Positions 55,113 through 64,000 of a stretch of 64,000 nucleotides of DNA are shown piece after piece. The stretch comes from Pseudomonas sp. TH15 (GTDB lineage Bacteria; Pseudomonadota; Gammaproteobacteria; Pseudomonadales; Pseudomonadaceae), in assembly GCF_016651105.1 (NCBI RefSeq), contig NZ_JAEKEL010000001.1, forward strand, positions 1,022,001 through 1,086,000, in the 5' to 3' direction. Under the pieces are notes generated by a model. The model saw nothing but the letters and a program-made list of their open reading frames with translations. It searched no databases and was not told where the DNA came from. Position 1 is the first letter of the stretch, and each line of letters opens with the position of its first letter. Made by a program: the position numbers and the translations under genes.

Positions 55113-57884
55113 TCAGTGAGCCTCATCCCAGTTATTGCCTACGCCAACCTCTACCAGAAGCGGTACGTCCAGCTTCACGGCGTTGCTCATGTGGGCGCGA
55201 ATCTCTTCGCGCACCTGATCAACCAGGTCCTCACGCACTTCAAGCACCAATTCATCGTGTACCTGCAGGATCACTTTGGCGTCCAGGCCTGACGACGTCA
55301 GCCAGTTATCCACTGCCACCATGGCTTTCTTGATGATGTCTGCTGCGGTGCCTTGCATCGGGGCGTTGATCGCCGTGCGCTCGGCGCCTTTGCGCAGGGC
55401 CGGGTTTTTCGCGTTGATATCCGGCAGGTACAGGCGACGGCCGAAAATGGTTTCGACGAAACCCTGCTCGGCAGCCTGGGTGCGGGTGCGTTCCATGTAC
55501 TCGAGAACGCCAGGATAGCGGGCGAAATAGCGATCGATGTACGCCTGGGACTGTTTGCGATCAACACCAATCTGTTTGGCCAGGCCAAACGCGCTCATGC
55601 CGTAGATCAGACCGAAGTTGATCGCCTTGGCGCTGCGCCGCTGATCGGTGGTGACGGCCGTCAGTTCGACCCCGAAGACTTCGGCGGCGGTGGCTTTGTG
55701 CACGTCCAGGTCGTTGCGGAAGGCGTGCAGCAAGCCTTCGTCCTTGGCCAGGTGAGCCATGATCCGCAGTTCGATCTGCGAGTAGTCCGCAGCCAGCAGT
55801 TTGTAGCCTTTTGGCGCGACGAACGCCTGACGAATCCGCCGACCTTCGGCAGTGCGGATCGGGATGTTCTGCAGGTTTGGATCACTGGACGACAAGCGCC
55901 CGGTCGCGGCGACGGCTTGATGATAAGACGTATGAATCCGCCCGGTGCGTGGGTTGATCTGCTCCGGCAAGCGGTCGGTGTAGGTGCTTTTCAGCTTGCT
56001 CATGGAGCGGTACTGCATCAGCACCTTGGGCAGTTGGAAATCCTGATCGGCCAGCTCCGCCAATACGGCTTCGGCGGTGGACGCCTGGCCTTTTGCGGTT
56101 TTGCTGAGGATCGGCAGGCCGAGTTTTTCGTACAGGATGGCGCCCAATTGCTTCGGCGAACCCAGGTTGAATTCTTCGCCGGCGAGGACAAACGCCTCAC
56201 GCTCCAGCTCGACCATTTTCTTGCCCAGCTCAACGCTCTGAATACCCAGCAGTTCGGCATCGACCAGCGCGCCCTGACGCTCAATCCGCGCCAGTACCGG
56301 TACCAGTGGCATTTCGATTTCGCTCAAGACCTTGCTCAGGCTTGGGATCGCATTGAGCTTTGCCTGCAAGGTTTGATGCAGGCGCAGCGTCACGTCGGCA
56401 TCTTCGGCGGCGTAAGGCCCGGCCAGTTCCAGAGCGATCTGGTCAAACGTCAGTTGCTTGGCACCTTTGCCGGCAATGTCGGTAAAACCGGTGGTGGTGT
56501 GATTCAGGTACTTGAGCGCCAGGCTGTCCATGTCGTGGCGGGTCGCGGTGGAGTCCAGCACGTAGGACTCGAGCATGGTGTCGAAGGCAATGCCTTGCAC
56601 GGTGATGCCGCAGCTCTGATCACCACCGATGGCGCAGTTGGCCAGGATGTTCATGTCGAACTTGGCGTGCTGGCCGACCTTGAGCTTGCTCGGGTCTTCG
56701 AGGATCGGTTTCAGTGCCCGCAGTACGGTGTCGCGATCCAGTTGCTCCGGCACGCCCATGTAGGAATGGGTCAACGGGATGTAGGCTGCTTCGTTGGCTT
56801 GTACTGCAAACGACAGGCCCACCAGTTGCGCCTGCTGTGCATCGACACCCGTGGTTTCGGTGTCGAAGGCCATCAATTTGGCGTCGTTCAACTTCTTCAG
56901 CCAGAGGTCGAAATCTGCCTGCGTGAGGATCGTCGTGTAGTTGAGTTCGGCTTCGACGACGGCTTCTTCAGCCACTGGCGCGACAACTGCCTGGCCGGAA
57001 CGCTTGGCGTCGCGCTGGTTATCGTCGAACCAGCTCCTGAACTCGAGCAGGGTGTAGAGCTCGGCGAGTTTGTCGTGATCGGGCTGGCCCATTTGCAGAT
57101 CGTCGAGGCCGATGTCCAGTGGCACGTCGATCTTGATGGTCGCCAGCTTATAGGAGAGGAATGCCATCTCCTTGTGCTCTTCAAGCTTGGCCGGCAGGGT
57201 CTTGGCGCCGCGAATCGGCAGGGTCGGGACAATGTCGAGCTGCGCGTAGAGCTCGGTCAGGCCACCATTTACACCCACCAGCAGGCCGGAGGCAGTCTTC
57301 GGGCCAATGCCCGGAACGCCCGGAATGTTGTCGGACGAATCGCCCATCAACGCCAGATAATCGATGATCTGCTCGGGAGCGACGCCGAATTTCTCCTTCA
57401 CGCCCTCCACGTCCATGCTGCTACCGGTCATGGTATTGACCAAGGTAATGTGCCCGTCGACCAGTTGCGCCATGTCTTTGTCGCCGGTGGAGATCACCAC
57501 CGGGCGGTCGGCGGCCGCGCTGCTGCGGGCCAGGGTGCCGATCACGTCATCGGCCTCGACGCCTTCGACACACAGCAACGGGAAGCCCAGGGCGATCACG
57601 CTTTGGTGCAGCGGCTCGATCTGGACGCGCATGTCGTCGGGCATGCTTGGGCGATTTGCCTTGTATTCGGCGTACATGTCATCGCGAAACGTCCCACCCT
57701 TGGCGTCGAACACCACGGCGAACGGGCTGTCCGGGTACTGCTTGCGCAGGCTCTTGAGCATGTTCAACACACCCTTGACCGCGCCGGTAGGCAGGCCTTT
57801 GGAAGTGGTCAGCGGTGGCAAGGCGTGAAACGCGCGATACAGGTAAGAAGAACCGTCCACCAGGACGAGGGGGGCTTGGCTCAT
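55113..57884 (-). CDS. polA: DNA polymerase I
   Basis: A 923-residue repair and Okazaki-fragment polymerase. The 5' nuclease domain (1-290) starts SQAPLVLVDGSSYLYRAFHA. The 3'-5' exonuclease domain keeps its metal ligands (MAFDTETTGVD and later DMNILAN-type motif). The polymerase domain has motif A DYSQIELRIMAHL, motif B RRSAKAINFGLIYG and motif C VHDEL. The ATG at 57884 is chosen; a TTG four codons upstream is too close to AAAAGG. Confidence 0.98.
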   Translation of the reverse strand: MSQAPLVLVDGSSYLYRAFHALPPLTTSKGLPTGAVKGVLNMLKSLRKQYPDSPFAVVFDAKGGTFRDDMYAEYKANRPSMPDDMRVQIEPLHQSVIALGFPLLCVEGVEADDVIGTLARSSAAADRPVVISTGDKDMAQLVDGHITLVNTMTGSSMDVEGVKEKFGVAPEQIIDYLALMGDSSDNIPGVPGIGPKTASGLLVGVNGGLTELYAQLDIVPTLPIRGAKTLPAKLEEHKEMAFLSYKLATIKIDVPLDIGLDDLQMGQPDHDKLAELYTLLEFRSWFDDNQRDAKRSGQAVVAPVAEEAVVEAELNYTTILTQADFDLWLKKLNDAKLMAFDTETTGVDAQQAQLVGLSFAVQANEAAYIPLTHSYMGVPEQLDRDTVLRALKPILEDPSKLKVGQHAKFDMNILANCAIGGDQSCGITVQGIAFDTMLESYVLDSTATRHDMDSLALKYLNHTTTGFTDIAGKGAKQLTFDQIALELAGPYAAEDADVTLRLHQTLQAKLNAIPSLSKVLSEIEMPLVPVLARIERQGALVDAELLGIQSVELGKKMVELEREAFVLAGEEFNLGSPKQLGAILYEKLGLPILSKTAKGQASTAEAVLAELADQDFQLPKVLMQYRSMSKLKSTYTDRLPEQINPRTGRIHTSYHQAVAATGRLSSSDPNLQNIPIRTAEGRRIRQAFVAPKGYKLLAADYSQIELRIMAHLAKDEGLLHAFRNDLDVHKATAAEVFGVELTAVTTDQRRSAKAINFGLIYGMSAFGLAKQIGVDRKQSQAYIDRYFARYPGVLEYMERTRTQAAEQGFVETIFGRRLYLPDINAKNPALRKGAERTAINAPMQGTAADIIKKAMVAVDNWLTSSGLDAKVILQVHDELVLEVREDLVDQVREEIRAHMSNAVKLDVPLLVEVGVGNNWDEAH

Positions 57885-57958
57885 GAGCAGGATCAACCTT
57901 TTCGGCGGGTCCGGCGCTAGAATAGCGGGACCGTTGACGACAAAGGGACAAGGTTATC

Positions 57959-58249
57959 ATGCGCACACTAAATCGCCTGTTGCTGGCTGGGTTGTTTGCA
58001 ACCGTTCCGTTAGCCGTCATGGCGGCGGACGATGTGTCAAAGGCTGAGCCGGAAGTCACGATCCACACGGAAGGGGACAAGGTCATTCAGGAATACCGCC
58101 AAAACGGCTTCTTGTATGCGATTAAGGTCACGCCGAAGGGTGCACCGCCATATTTTCTGGTGCGCGCAGACGGGACCGATGCAAACTTCATCCGCTCGGA
58201 CCAGCCGGATATGTTGATTCCGTCGTGGAAAATCTTTGAGTGGAAGTAG
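57959..58249 (+). CDS. DUF2782 secreted protein
   Basis: A 96-residue protein with a signal peptide (1-22, ending VMA) and the DUF2782 core: EVTIHTEGDKVIQEYRQNG, YAIKVTPKGAPPYFLV, DQPDMLIPSWKIFEW. It matches PA5494 by position between polA and thrB. Small periplasmic protein of unknown function, divergent from polA. Confidence 0.92.
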   Translation: MRTLNRLLLAGLFATVPLAVMAADDVSKAEPEVTIHTEGDKVIQEYRQNGFLYAIKVTPKGAPPYFLVRADGTDANFIRSDQPDMLIPSWKIFEWK

Positions 58250-58308
58250 TTTCTTAACTTTAATCGGCGCCGCTCGATCGCGGCGCCCGAACTGAGCAGT
58301 TTTTAACC

Positions 58309-59259
58309 ATGTCTGTGTTCACCCCCCTGGCTCGGCCCGAGCTGGAAACCTTTCTCGCCCCATACGGGCTCGGCCGCCTGCTCGATTTCCAGGGGATTGC
58401 CGCCGGTAGCGAAAACACCAATTTCTTCATCAGCCTGGAGAAGGGCGAGTTTGTCCTGACCCTGGTCGAGCGCGGCCCGGTTCAGGAAATGCCGTTCTTC
58501 ATCGAACTGCTTGATGTGTTGCACGACGCTGACTTGCCGGTGCCTTACGCGCTTCGCACTACCGACGGCGTGGCCTTGCGCGAATTGGCGGGCAAGCCGG
58601 CGCTGTTGCAGCCGCGTCTGGCCGGCAAGCACATCAAGGACGCCAATGCCCAGCATTGTTCACAGGTGGGCGAGTTGCTCGGCCATCTGCACCTGGCGAC
58701 CCAGGCCAACATGATCAAGCGCAAGACGGATCGTGGTCTGGACTGGATGCTGGAGGAGGGCACGCAGTTGCTCTCGCACCTGAACGCCGAGCAAAGCGAT
58801 CTGTTGCAACGGGCGCTGGACGAAATCACTCAGCGGAAAGAGAAAATTCTGGCGCTGCCACGGGCGAATATCCACGCCGACCTGTTCCGCGACAACGCGA
58901 TGTTCGAAGGCACGCACCTGACCGGGTTGATCGACTTCTACAACGCCTGTTCCGGGCCGATGTTGTACGACGTGGCGATTGCCTTGAATGACTGGTGTTC
59001 GGACGAACAAGGCTTGATCGACGGGCCGCGAGCCCGGGCCTTGTTGGGCGCCTATGCGGCGCTGCGCCCGTTTACTGCGGCCGAGGCCGAGTTGTGGCCG
59101 ACCATGCTGCGAGTGGCGTGCGTGCGGTTCTGGCTGTCGCGGTTGATTGCCGCCGAGTCTTTCGCCGGGCAGGACGTGTTGATTCACGATCCGATGGAGT
59201 TTCAGCTGCGCTTGGCACAGCGGCAGAAGGTCAATACGCAGTTGCCGTTCGCCCTTTAA
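58309..59259 (+). CDS. thrB: homoserine kinase (ThrB, aminoglycoside phosphotransferase fold)
   Basis: A 316-residue kinase phosphorylating homoserine in threonine synthesis. It belongs to the APH-like ThrB family of pseudomonads and rhizobia, not the GHMP family of E. coli. Seen are GSENTNFFISLEKGEFVLTL, the catalytic loop HADLFRDN and the metal-binding GLIDFYNACSGPMLYDVAI. It lies 59 bases after the DUF2782 gene. Confidence 0.95.
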   Translation: MSVFTPLARPELETFLAPYGLGRLLDFQGIAAGSENTNFFISLEKGEFVLTLVERGPVQEMPFFIELLDVLHDADLPVPYALRTTDGVALRELAGKPALLQPRLAGKHIKDANAQHCSQVGELLGHLHLATQANMIKRKTDRGLDWMLEEGTQLLSHLNAEQSDLLQRALDEITQRKEKILALPRANIHADLFRDNAMFEGTHLTGLIDFYNACSGPMLYDVAIALNDWCSDEQGLIDGPRARALLGAYAALRPFTAAEAELWPTMLRVACVRFWLSRLIAAESFAGQDVLIHDPMEFQLRLAQRQKVNTQLPFAL

Positions 59260-59261
59260 AT

Positions 59262-59373
59262 TGTGGCGAGGGGGCTTGCCCCCGTTGGAGTGCGAAGCGC
59301 TCCCATGCGATTTATCGACCGGCAATTTGGGGGGCTGCTTCGCAGCCCAACGGGGGCAAGCCCCCTCGCCACA
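59262..59373. repeat. REP-like inverted repeat, family B
   Basis: TGTGGCGAGGGGGCTTGCCC and its facing copy (GGCAAGCCCCCTCGCCACA), with GAAGCGCT / GCTTCGCAGC units inside, lie between the convergent thrB and znuA genes. Confidence 0.87.
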
Positions 59374-59386
59374 GGTTCTGTGTCGG

Positions 59387-60307
59387 TTACAACGACTCCA
59401 GGCACCCTGCCAAATCATTCCCCAACTTCTCCAGTACCTGCTCATACCCCTGAGCAGTCGCTGGGGTGTAGCCGCCCAGCGCATCCAGCTCCGCCAGTTT
59501 TACCGGCAGGCCAGCCACCAGGGTTTCCGCCAGGCGTGGCCGCAGCGGCGGTTCGCTGAACACGCAAGTCTTGCCGACTTCCTGCAATCGGGTGCGCATC
59601 GCTGCGACATGCTGGGCGCCAGGCTGGACTTCAGCTGCGACGCTGAACACGCCGGTGTGCTTGAGGCCGTAAGCGTCTTCGAAGTAGTCGAACGCTTCGT
59701 GGAACACGAAGTAAGGCTTACCGGCGATGCCTGCCAGGCGAGCCTTCAGGCGCAGGTCCAAAGCATCCAGACGCTCATCGAACGCCTTGAGGTTGCTCTG
59801 ATAGCGCGGCGCGTTGTCGGGATCGGCGGCACTCAGGTCGGCGGCCATTTTCGTGGCGATCACCCGAGCATTCACCGGCGACAACCACAAATGCGCGTCC
59901 AGAGTCCCCGGACGATGATCGTGGTCATGTTCGTCGGCATCTTCGGCGTGAGATTGGCTATCTTCGGCGAAGTGTCGCAGTTTCAGGTCAGGCAAATCCT
60001 GCACGGCGACAGTGGGCAGTGTGCGACCTTTCAGCACGCGCGGCAGGAAACCTTCCATGTCCGGACCGATCCAGTACACCAGATCCACCGACTGCACTTT
60101 CCGTACGTCGGAGGGGCGCAAGGCGTAGTTATGCGGCGAAGCTCCCGGCGGCAGCAGCACCTCCGGAATCGCCACCCCGTCCTGCACCGCCGCCGCAATC
60201 AACTGCAGTGGCTTGATGCTGGTGAGCACTGTGACTTGCGCTTGAGCCGAGCCAATCAGCAGGAAACTTGCGATAAATGCGACAGGGATAGAAAAAAGTC
60301 GGGACAC
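59387..60307 (-). CDS. znuA: zinc ABC transporter substrate-binding protein ZnuA
   Basis: A roughly 306-residue periplasmic zinc-binding protein of the cluster A-I type. Signal peptide ends AQA. Zinc ligands include H of SPHNYAL, H of DAHLWLSP, and H of FHEAFDYF. The histidine-rich loop HAEDADEHDHDH is typical of ZnuA. The start is a GTG: 60307 (SRLFSIPV) with GAGTGG upstream, or the GTG at 60316. It is divergent from zur with a Zur-like box in between. Confidence 0.95.
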   Translation of the reverse strand: MSRLFSIPVAFIASFLLIGSAQAQVTVLTSIKPLQLIAAAVQDGVAIPEVLLPPGASPHNYALRPSDVRKVQSVDLVYWIGPDMEGFLPRVLKGRTLPTVAVQDLPDLKLRHFAEDSQSHAEDADEHDHDHRPGTLDAHLWLSPVNARVIATKMAADLSAADPDNAPRYQSNLKAFDERLDALDLRLKARLAGIAGKPYFVFHEAFDYFEDAYGLKHTGVFSVAAEVQPGAQHVAAMRTRLQEVGKTCVFSEPPLRPRLAETLVAGLPVKLAELDALGGYTPATAQGYEQVLEKLGNDLAGCLESL

Positions 60308-60334
60308 GATGACCACTCGAAGAGGCGAGAACGG

Positions 60335-60347
60335 GTAACATAATAAC
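60335..60347. promoter_or_regulatory. Zur box between znuA and zur
   Basis: GTAACATAATAAC (GTTATTATGTTAC on the minus strand) matches about 10 of 13 positions of the Zur core GTTATANTATAAC. It lies in the 66-base divergent promoter, so one site could repress both znuA and zur-znuCB under zinc excess. Confidence 0.7.
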
Positions 60348-60373
60348 GTCTCTCACAAAACTCGTCGCCGCTC

Positions 60374-60856
60374 ATGCCTAAAACACCGATTGCCAGCCGT
60401 CCCCACGACCACTCTCATTGCGTTCATAGCGCATTGTCTGAGGCCGATGCCTTGTGCGCACGTCAGGGTTTGCGCCTGACCGCCCTGCGCCGGCGGGTGC
60501 TGGAACTGGTCTGGCAAAGCCACAAGCCGCTGGGCGCCTACGACATCCTGGCGGTACTCAGCGAGCAGGATGGTCGACGCGCAGCACCACCGACCGTGTA
60601 CCGGGCGCTGGATTTCCTGCTGGATAACGGCCTCGTGCACCGCATCTCGTCGTTGAACGCCTTCGTTGGCTGCAATCACCCGGAACACGCCCACCAGGGT
60701 CAGTTCCTGATCTGCCGCGAATGCCACGCCGCGATTGAACTTGAACAAAAATCCATCAGCGACGCGATTGTCTTCAGCGCCAAGGATGTCGGATTTGTTG
60801 TGGAGGCCCAGACCGTTGAAGTGGTCGGGCTCTGCTCGGGTTGCCAGGGGGCTTGA
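60374..60856 (+). CDS. zur: zinc uptake regulator Zur (Fur family)
   Basis: A 160-residue Fur-family repressor. Histidine-rich start (HDHSHCVH), winged helix ([20 protein letters not shown] with [12 protein letters not shown]), and the structural zinc cysteines in ICRECH and CSGC. The stop overlaps the znuC ATG by one base (TGATG). This gene order marks it as Zur and not Fur. Confidence 0.96.
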   Translation: MPKTPIASRPHDHSHCVHSALSEADALCARQGLRLTALRRRVLELVWQSHKPLGAYDILAVLSEQDGRRAAPPTVYRALDFLLDNGLVHRISSLNAFVGCNHPEHAHQGQFLICRECHAAIELEQKSISDAIVFSAKDVGFVVEAQTVEVVGLCSGCQGA

Positions 60857-61641
60857 TGAGCAACGCGCTGATCCGTCTCGAACAGGTTGCCGTCACGTTT
60901 GCCGGGCAAAACGTGCTGGAAAACATCGATCTGAGTGTCGAGCCAGGGCAGATCGTGACCCTGATCGGCCCCAACGGCGCTGGCAAAACCACTCTGGTGC
61001 GCGCCGTACTCGGCCTGTTGAAACCGGACAGCGGTAGCGTCTGGCGCAAGCCGAAACTGCGCGTTGGCTACATGCCGCAAAAACTTCACGTCGATCCAAC
61101 CCTGCCGCTGTCGGTGCTGCGCTTCTTGCGCTTGGTGCCGGGAGTGGACCGTGCTCGTGCGTTGTCGGCACTCAAGGAAGTCGGCGCCGAGCATGTCATC
61201 GACAGCCCGGTACAAACGGTGTCTGGTGGCGAAATGCAGCGTGTGCTGCTGGCCCGGGCGCTGTTGCGTGAACCGGAACTGCTCGTGCTCGACGAACCGG
61301 TGCAAGGCGTCGATGTGGCCGGTCAGGCCGAGTTGTACAGCCTGATCACGCGTTTGCGTGACCGTCACGGCTGCGGCGTGCTGATGGTTTCCCACGATTT
61401 GCACCTGGTGATGAGCACCACTGATCAGGTGGTTTGCCTGAATCGCCACGTCTGTTGCTCCGGGCACCCGGAACACGTCAGCGGCGATCCAGCCTTCGTC
61501 GAGCTGTTCGGCAAGAACGCACAAAGCCTGGCGATTTATCACCACCATCACGACCATGCTCATGACCTGCATGGCTCGGTGGTCAGCGCGACCGCGTCGG
61601 CCCAACCCCACGTCCATGGAGATAGCTGCAAGCATGGCTGA
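60856..61641 (+). CDS. znuC: zinc ABC transporter ATP-binding protein ZnuC
   Basis: A 261-residue ATPase: Walker [12 protein letters not shown], signature [16 protein letters not shown], Walker [14 protein letters not shown] histidine-rich tail ([12 protein letters not shown] and [10 protein letters not shown]) probably binds zinc and is longer than in E. coli ZnuC. The ATG at 60856 overlaps the zur stop. Confidence 0.96.
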   Translation: MSNALIRLEQVAVTFAGQNVLENIDLSVEPGQIVTLIGPNGAGKTTLVRAVLGLLKPDSGSVWRKPKLRVGYMPQKLHVDPTLPLSVLRFLRLVPGVDRARALSALKEVGAEHVIDSPVQTVSGGEMQRVLLARALLREPELLVLDEPVQGVDVAGQAELYSLITRLRDRHGCGVLMVSHDLHLVMSTTDQVVCLNRHVCCSGHPEHVSGDPAFVELFGKNAQSLAIYHHHHDHAHDLHGSVVSATASAQPHVHGDSCKHG

Positions 61642-62422
61642 TTTTCTGCTCTACGCCCTGCTTGCAGGTCTGGCCCTGGCCGTGGTCGCGGGCCCGCTGG
61701 GTTCGTTCGTGGTCTGGCGCCGGATGGCCTACTTCGGCGATACCTTGTCCCACGCCGCGCTGCTGGGTGTAGCCCTGGGCTTTCTGTTGGACGTGAGCCC
61801 GACCGTGGCGGTGACCGTCGGTTGCCTGCTGCTGGCGGTGTTGCTGGTGACTTTGCAGCAGCGTCAGCCGCTGGCGTCTGACACGCTTTTGGGAATTCTC
61901 GCACCGAGCACGCTCTCGCTGGGCCTGGTGGTACTAAGCTTCATGCATGAAGTGCGAATCGACCTGATGGCCTATCTCTTCGGCGACCTGCTGGCGATCA
62001 GCCCGACCGATCTGGCCTGGATCCTCGGCGGCAGTGCGGCGGTGCTGGCGTTGCTGGTGACGTTGTGGCGGCCATTGCTGGCGATCACCGTGCACGAAGA
62101 GTTGGCCACGGTGGAAGGTTTGCCGGTGGTAGCGTTGCGCCTGACGCTGATGTTGCTGATTGCCATAGTGATTGCCGTGGCGATGAAAATCGTCGGTGTG
62201 TTGCTGATTACCTCGTTGTTGATCATCCCGGCAGCTGCGGCACAACGTCACGCCCGCTCGCCGGAGCAGATGGCATTGGGCGCGAGCCTGCTGGGCATGC
62301 TCGCGGTGTGTGGCGGGTTGGCGTTGTCGTGGTTCAAGGACACCCCGGCGGGCCCATCGATTGTTGTGACGGCCGCCGCACTGTTTCTGCTGAGTTTTGT
62401 CCTGCCCCGTCGAGGGGTGTAG
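61634..62422 (+). CDS. znuB: zinc ABC transporter permease ZnuB
   Basis: A 262-residue membrane permease with about eight helices. Family signatures are [22 protein letters not shown] and [17 protein letters not shown]. The ATG at 61634 overlaps znuC by 8 bases, giving zur-znuC-znuB as one coupled operon. Confidence 0.96.
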   Translation: MADFLLYALLAGLALAVVAGPLGSFVVWRRMAYFGDTLSHAALLGVALGFLLDVSPTVAVTVGCLLLAVLLVTLQQRQPLASDTLLGILAPSTLSLGLVVLSFMHEVRIDLMAYLFGDLLAISPTDLAWILGGSAAVLALLVTLWRPLLAITVHEELATVEGLPVVALRLTLMLLIAIVIAVAMKIVGVLLITSLLIIPAAAAQRHARSPEQMALGASLLGMLAVCGGLALSWFKDTPAGPSIVVTAAALFLLSFVLPRRGV

Positions 62423-62459
62423 ACTTGCTCGTTTTTTGCGCAAATAGAGAGTCGCAGGA

Positions 62460-63176
62460 ATGAAGTCGTTCGCCTCCCGTTATCTGCTCCTTGTCGCATT
62501 TTCTCTGCTGCTGGGCGCTTGCCAAAGCACGCCACCGGCGGCCACTGAGGCCCCCGATGCACGGGCTGCGGCCATCGCACAGCTGGAACAAAACCTGGCC
62601 AGCAGCGAGCTGGCCACCGCCGAAGATCAACTGGCTGCCTTGCAGGCCCAGTCGCCCGACGACCCAAGCCTTGTGCAGTACCAACGGCAACTGGCCGAAG
62701 CCTATCTGCAACGCAGCCAGATTGTGTTGCAAAAAGGCGATGTAAACGCTGCCGCGACCGCCCTGAGCCGTGCCCGGGCATTGATGCCCAAGGCCCCGGC
62801 GCTGACCGGCGGGGTTAACAACGCCATCGTCAATGCGCGCAAGGCTGAGCTGGACAAGGCTGAGGCAGCGCTCATGGCTGCTGAAGCCAAGCCGAAAGCC
62901 AAAGTTATCGACCCGACGGCGCAAAGCACCACGGTGGCGTTGAACCTCACCGATATGAGCAAACTGCGTCGTCAACTGGATGCTATCGCCGCCGATGTGG
63001 TGAATTATGAATGCGATGTGAGCATTCAGGCGCCGCGTACTCAGGATTACCCTTGGTTGGCGACGTTGCTGACCAACCGGGTGAAGAAGCTTGATTCGGA
63101 TTTCGATTTGAAGATCGAGAAGCAGATCCTGCGCAATGTGCCGGCGCAGATGGTGTTGAGTCCGCGTAAGCCTTAA
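62460..63176 (+). CDS. TPR-like lipoprotein of unknown function
   Basis: A 238-residue protein with lipobox LLGAC (C20), an Ala-rich helical region with TPR-like repeats (about 35-145), and a C-terminal part (155-235) with two conserved-looking segments, VALNLTDMSKLRRQLDAIAA and YECDVSIQAPRTQDY. It follows znuB by 37 bases on the same strand, matching PA5502 by position. Possibly in the outer membrane. No zinc motif is seen. Confidence 0.85.
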   Translation: MKSFASRYLLLVAFSLLLGACQSTPPAATEAPDARAAAIAQLEQNLASSELATAEDQLAALQAQSPDDPSLVQYQRQLAEAYLQRSQIVLQKGDVNAAATALSRARALMPKAPALTGGVNNAIVNARKAELDKAEAALMAAEAKPKAKVIDPTAQSTTVALNLTDMSKLRRQLDAIAADVVNYECDVSIQAPRTQDYPWLATLLTNRVKKLDSDFDLKIEKQILRNVPAQMVLSPRKP

Positions 63177-63180
63177 AAGC

Positions 63181-63270
63181 TTCGCGGGCAAGCCTCGCTC
63201 CTACAGGGGCACGTCGTTCACACTATTGGCGAACGACATAAAACCTGTAGGAGCGAGGCTTGCCCGCGAA
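63181..63270. repeat. REP-like inverted repeat, family C variant
   Basis: TTCGCGGGCAAGCCTCGCTC and GAGCGAGGCTTGCCCGCGAA face each other between the lipoprotein gene and the convergent katE gene. Confidence 0.87.
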
Positions 63271-63296
63271 GGCGCCCTCCCTAACGAAACACCTCT

Positions 63297-64000
63297 CTAG
63301 GCCGGAATCGCCTTGGCCTTAGGCTCCCTGTCCCAAACCCGATGCTGCCCAATCGCGGCAAAAAACGCCTTGAACAGCTTGGCATCCGCGCCAACGATCA
63401 ACCCCGCATCCGCCTCCAGTTTCAACACATCCAGCAATTGCCTGGCCTCGCCATGCAACGCAATCGCCTTCAGGTGCTTGTAGGCCTCCAGCAAGTAATG
63501 CAACGCCACGCCATCACCGCTCAACGCCTTGATCGACGCGGCGCCACCCGGCACGAACACCGCATCGAACGCCACCGACGGCAGACCTTCCATCGACGCA
63601 TCCACCGGCAGTGACTTGCCATTGGCAGTTGTCACCGGCGCCGAAGTCGGCCCAAGCAATTTGGCGTGAGCACCCTCGGCGGTCAGCGCTTTCTTTATCG
63701 CCTCAATCGCTGCACCATCGACGCCGTTGGCCGCAAGAATCGCCACTTTCCGGGTTTTGATGTTTTCTGGCAGTAAATTGGCCTGACTCAGCGCTGGGGA
63801 GTGATCCAGCGACGTTTTGCGCACATCCACAGTCCCGGCTTTCGGCGCCGGCAGACCCAGGTTCTGCGCCACACGCTTGGCCAGTTCCAGGTCGATATTG
63901 GCGAGGATCTCGTTAACTTGCCGCTCACGAATCCACAACCGTTCAACCTTGCCCAACTCGAAGCTGTAAGCCGAGATGATGTGTTCCTGCTCGTGCTTGC
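63297..64000 (-). CDS. katE: large-subunit catalase HPII (KatE), C-terminal part (5' end outside window)
   Basis: The frame stays open to the right edge, so only the last 234 residues are seen. They include the end of the catalase core (HIISAYSFELGKVE, VNEILANIDLELAKRVAQNLG) and the C-terminal DJ-1/PfpI-like domain that marks clade 2 large-subunit catalases (RKVAILAANGVDGAAIEAIK, FDAVFVPGGAASI). The heme-binding part lies outside. It degrades hydrogen peroxide. Confidence 0.92.
   Translation of the reverse strand, partial: KHEQEHIISAYSFELGKVERLWIRERQVNEILANIDLELAKRVAQNLGLPAPKAGTVDVRKTSLDHSPALSQANLLPENIKTRKVAILAANGVDGAAIEAIKKALTAEGAHAKLLGPTSAPVTTANGKSLPVDASMEGLPSVAFDAVFVPGGAASIKALSGDGVALHYLLEAYKHLKAIALHGEARQLLDVLKLEADAGLIVGADAKLFKAFFAAIGQHRVWDREPKAKAIPA

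Noticed and set aside
55307..55316. Near-match DnaA box GTTATCCACT in polA, and others at 16760, 17222 and 34469
   Set aside because: Each differs from TTATCCACA by one or more bases; single mismatches are expected by chance, so they were not counted.
55353..57920. An 855-codon frame on the + strand opposite polA
   Set aside because: Antisense to a fully conserved polA; composition is that of a shadow frame.

Overview
The window is chromosomal DNA of a Pseudomonas, most likely of the P. fluorescens group. The gene order gyrB, plsC-type acyltransferase, gmhB, glyS, glyQ, tag, lpxL, trkA, rsmB, fmt, def, LysM protein, dprA, tsaC, qor, hemF, aroE is the Pseudomonas origin-proximal block. GC content is high, the proteins closely resemble their P. 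aeruginosa counterparts, and the intergenic inverted repeats are of Pseudomonas REP type. The window opens inside gyrB, so dnaA and oriC should lie a few kb to the left, outside the window.

Layout. (1) 1-3.6 kb: end of gyrB, then a divergent response regulator / histidine kinase pair; the kinase appears to lack the periplasmic part of a CHASE2-type sensor. (2) 3.6-20.5 kb: housekeeping genes for phospholipid and LPS synthesis (plsC, gmhB, lpxL), glycyl-tRNA synthetase, DNA repair (tag), K+ uptake (trkA), rRNA/tRNA/peptide maturation (rsmB, fmt, def, tsaC), dprA, qor, hemF and aroE. (3) 20.7-26 kb: a choline-sulfate cluster (SulP transporter, choline-binding protein, choline sulfatase betC, divergent LysR regulator). 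(4) 26-41.4 kb: accessory metabolism and transport: Rossmann protein, DOPA-dioxygenase-like protein, GFA protein, CitM citrate transporter, TerC, Na/Pi cotransporter, M16 peptidase, a four-gene MCE/Mla-like lipid transport operon, an SpmA/B-like membrane protein and gltP. (5) 41.8-53.9 kb: Ivy-like lysozyme inhibitor, small membrane proteins, the alginate regulators algB-kinB, an EAL phosphodiesterase, an AmpDh2-like amidase, a GGDEF cyclase with an EEP-family hydrolase, dsbA, and cytochromes c4 and c5. (6) 54-64 kb: engB, an intergenic sRNA matching ErsA, polA, a DUF2782 protein, thrB, the zinc uptake locus znuA / zur-znuC-znuB, a lipoprotein, and the 3' part of a katE-type catalase gene.

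The strongest signal not explained by genes is an array of 17 perfect DnaA boxes (TTATCCACA, both strands) between 1.9 and 25.8 kb. I found none in the remaining 38 kb. About half a box would be expected by chance in the whole window. The boxes lie in different reading frames, in intergenic gaps and over one start codon, and they stop where the origin-linked gene block stops. A second strong signal is a minus-strand sRNA of about 132 nt between the convergent engB and polA, with a sigma22 (AlgT)-like promoter and a rho-independent terminator. Sixteen gene gaps and gene ends carry three families of REP-like repeats (several are paired). No rRNA, tRNA, CRISPR array, prophage or insertion sequence was seen.
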